From Balneolaceae bacterium (GTDB lineage: Bacteria > Bacteroidota > Rhodothermia > Balneolales > Balneolaceae): DNA of 5,213 nt. A program made the position numbers and the translations under genes. Location: positions 1 through 5,213 of the forward strand of contig SLGA01000100.1 of assembly GCA_007123985.1 (NCBI GenBank), read 5' to 3'. The notes under the pieces were generated by a model. The model made no database searches. It was not told the origin of the DNA and was given only the letters and a program-made list of their open reading frames with translations. Below, one piece after another: positions 4,765 through 5,213 of the stretch (the first letter of the stretch is position 1; the number at the start of each line of letters is the position of its first letter).

Positions 4765-5213
4765 CTAAACAATTTCTTTTAGCTCACGGGCTGTTACCGC
4801 TTTTCCCAGCGCCCCAAACTCGTGCAGATCTCCAAACACTTCGATCCGTATGGATTGATCAATACCACCAACACGAAAGGGATCAAATCCACTGTCTCGA
4901 ATCAGCTCTTCAATCTTTTCATTAATACCGGTATCATCGGTTGCATAAATCAGAACAGCTTTTTTAGATGTTCGATGAGCTTCTGATTTCAGTGATCCGG
5001 CTCCAAGTGTTCCAAATGCTTTTGCGAGTGTTGCACCTTTTGGCAGGATCCCGGCAAGAATTTCACCAGAGGATTCATGTTCTCCGATAATTTTTTTAAA
5101 ACCGCCATCACCATCTGGAGCGATTGGGTTGGAAGGATCAATAATGATTTTTCCCTGAAATTCAGAGGAGTAAGTATTCAGAAGTTCTTTAATGGTATCG
5201 AACCAGACGGCCA
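4765..5213 (-). CDS. NADPH-dependent F420-reductase-like oxidoreductase, C-terminal part (start beyond the right edge)
   Basis: The minus strand is open from the window edge to the TAG at 4765-4767, giving 148 visible residues. They read AVWFDTIKELL, GKIIIDPSNPIAPD, GEILAGILPKGATLAKAFGTLGA, KAVLIYATDD, then GFDPFRVGGIDQSIRIEVF and GDLHEFGALGKAVTARELKEIV. The AVW..... strand, the IIDPSNP turn, the KAF.T segment and the G.I..S.RIEVFG.LH..G.LGK.V ending are characteristic of the family containing F420-dependent NADP reductases and related NADP-binding oxidoreductases. The nucleotide-binding GxGxxG motif would lie outside the window. If the host is of the Balneolota type it probably lacks F420, so the partner is more likely another NADP-linked substrate. 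The visible part is cytoplasmic, without signal peptide or membrane segment. It is the upstream gene of a probable two-gene unit with the DUF4350-like protein. Confidence 0.88.
   Translation of the reverse strand, partial: AVWFDTIKELLNTYSSEFQGKIIIDPSNPIAPDGDGGFKKIIGEHESSGEILAGILPKGATLAKAFGTLGAGSLKSEAHRTSKKAVLIYATDDTGINEKIEELIRDSGFDPFRVGGIDQSIRIEVFGDLHEFGALGKAVTARELKEIV

Overview
The window most resembles a member of the Bacteroidota/Rhodothermota/Balneolota assemblage; Balneolales-like is my best guess. The reasons are moderate GC, exported proteins whose signal peptides end in -QASAQ, -NLQAQ and -NANAQ, an acidic secreted proteome, and mostly absent Shine-Dalgarno sequences. This placement is inferred from style, not from a database match. 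Most of the window looks like ordinary chromosomal housekeeping and envelope genes. I found no phage, transposon, CRISPR, toxin-antitoxin or defence module, and nothing I would call a new multi-gene system.

Region 1 (1-799, minus strand) is a run of three small membrane-protein genes. It reads from a 130-aa two-helix protein, to a 65-aa DUF3185-type protein whose Shine-Dalgarno overlaps the preceding stop codon, to the N-terminus of a further membrane protein that leaves the window. A divergent intergenic region (800-937) separates this run from region 2.

Region 2 (938-1873) holds a plus-strand exported protein that resembles the LolA/lipoprotein-sorting fold but carries a long charged helical insertion. 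Just downstream is a convergent minus-strand tRNA-Ser(GGA) with a U-U mismatch in its anticodon stem. The tRNA has a good sigma70-like promoter at 1888-1916, embedded in a perfect dyad.

Region 3 (2014-3670) is a plus-strand, secreted, metal-dependent amidohydrolase with a full set of metal ligands. It ends at a strong hairpin with A and T tracts that can terminate transcription from both directions.

Region 4 (3697-5213, minus strand) begins at the right edge with the C-terminal part of an NADP/F420-reductase-like oxidoreductase. This is followed by an exported DUF4350/GIFT-like (class I glutamine-amidotransferase-like fold) protein. A 356-bp stretch without an intact gene follows, and it contains a frameshifted C-terminal remnant of an amidohydrolase_2-type TIM-barrel hydrolase, the least expected item in the window. 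The oxidoreductase and the DUF4350-like protein are probably cotranscribed, and the bidirectional hairpin is the first clear stop for that unit.
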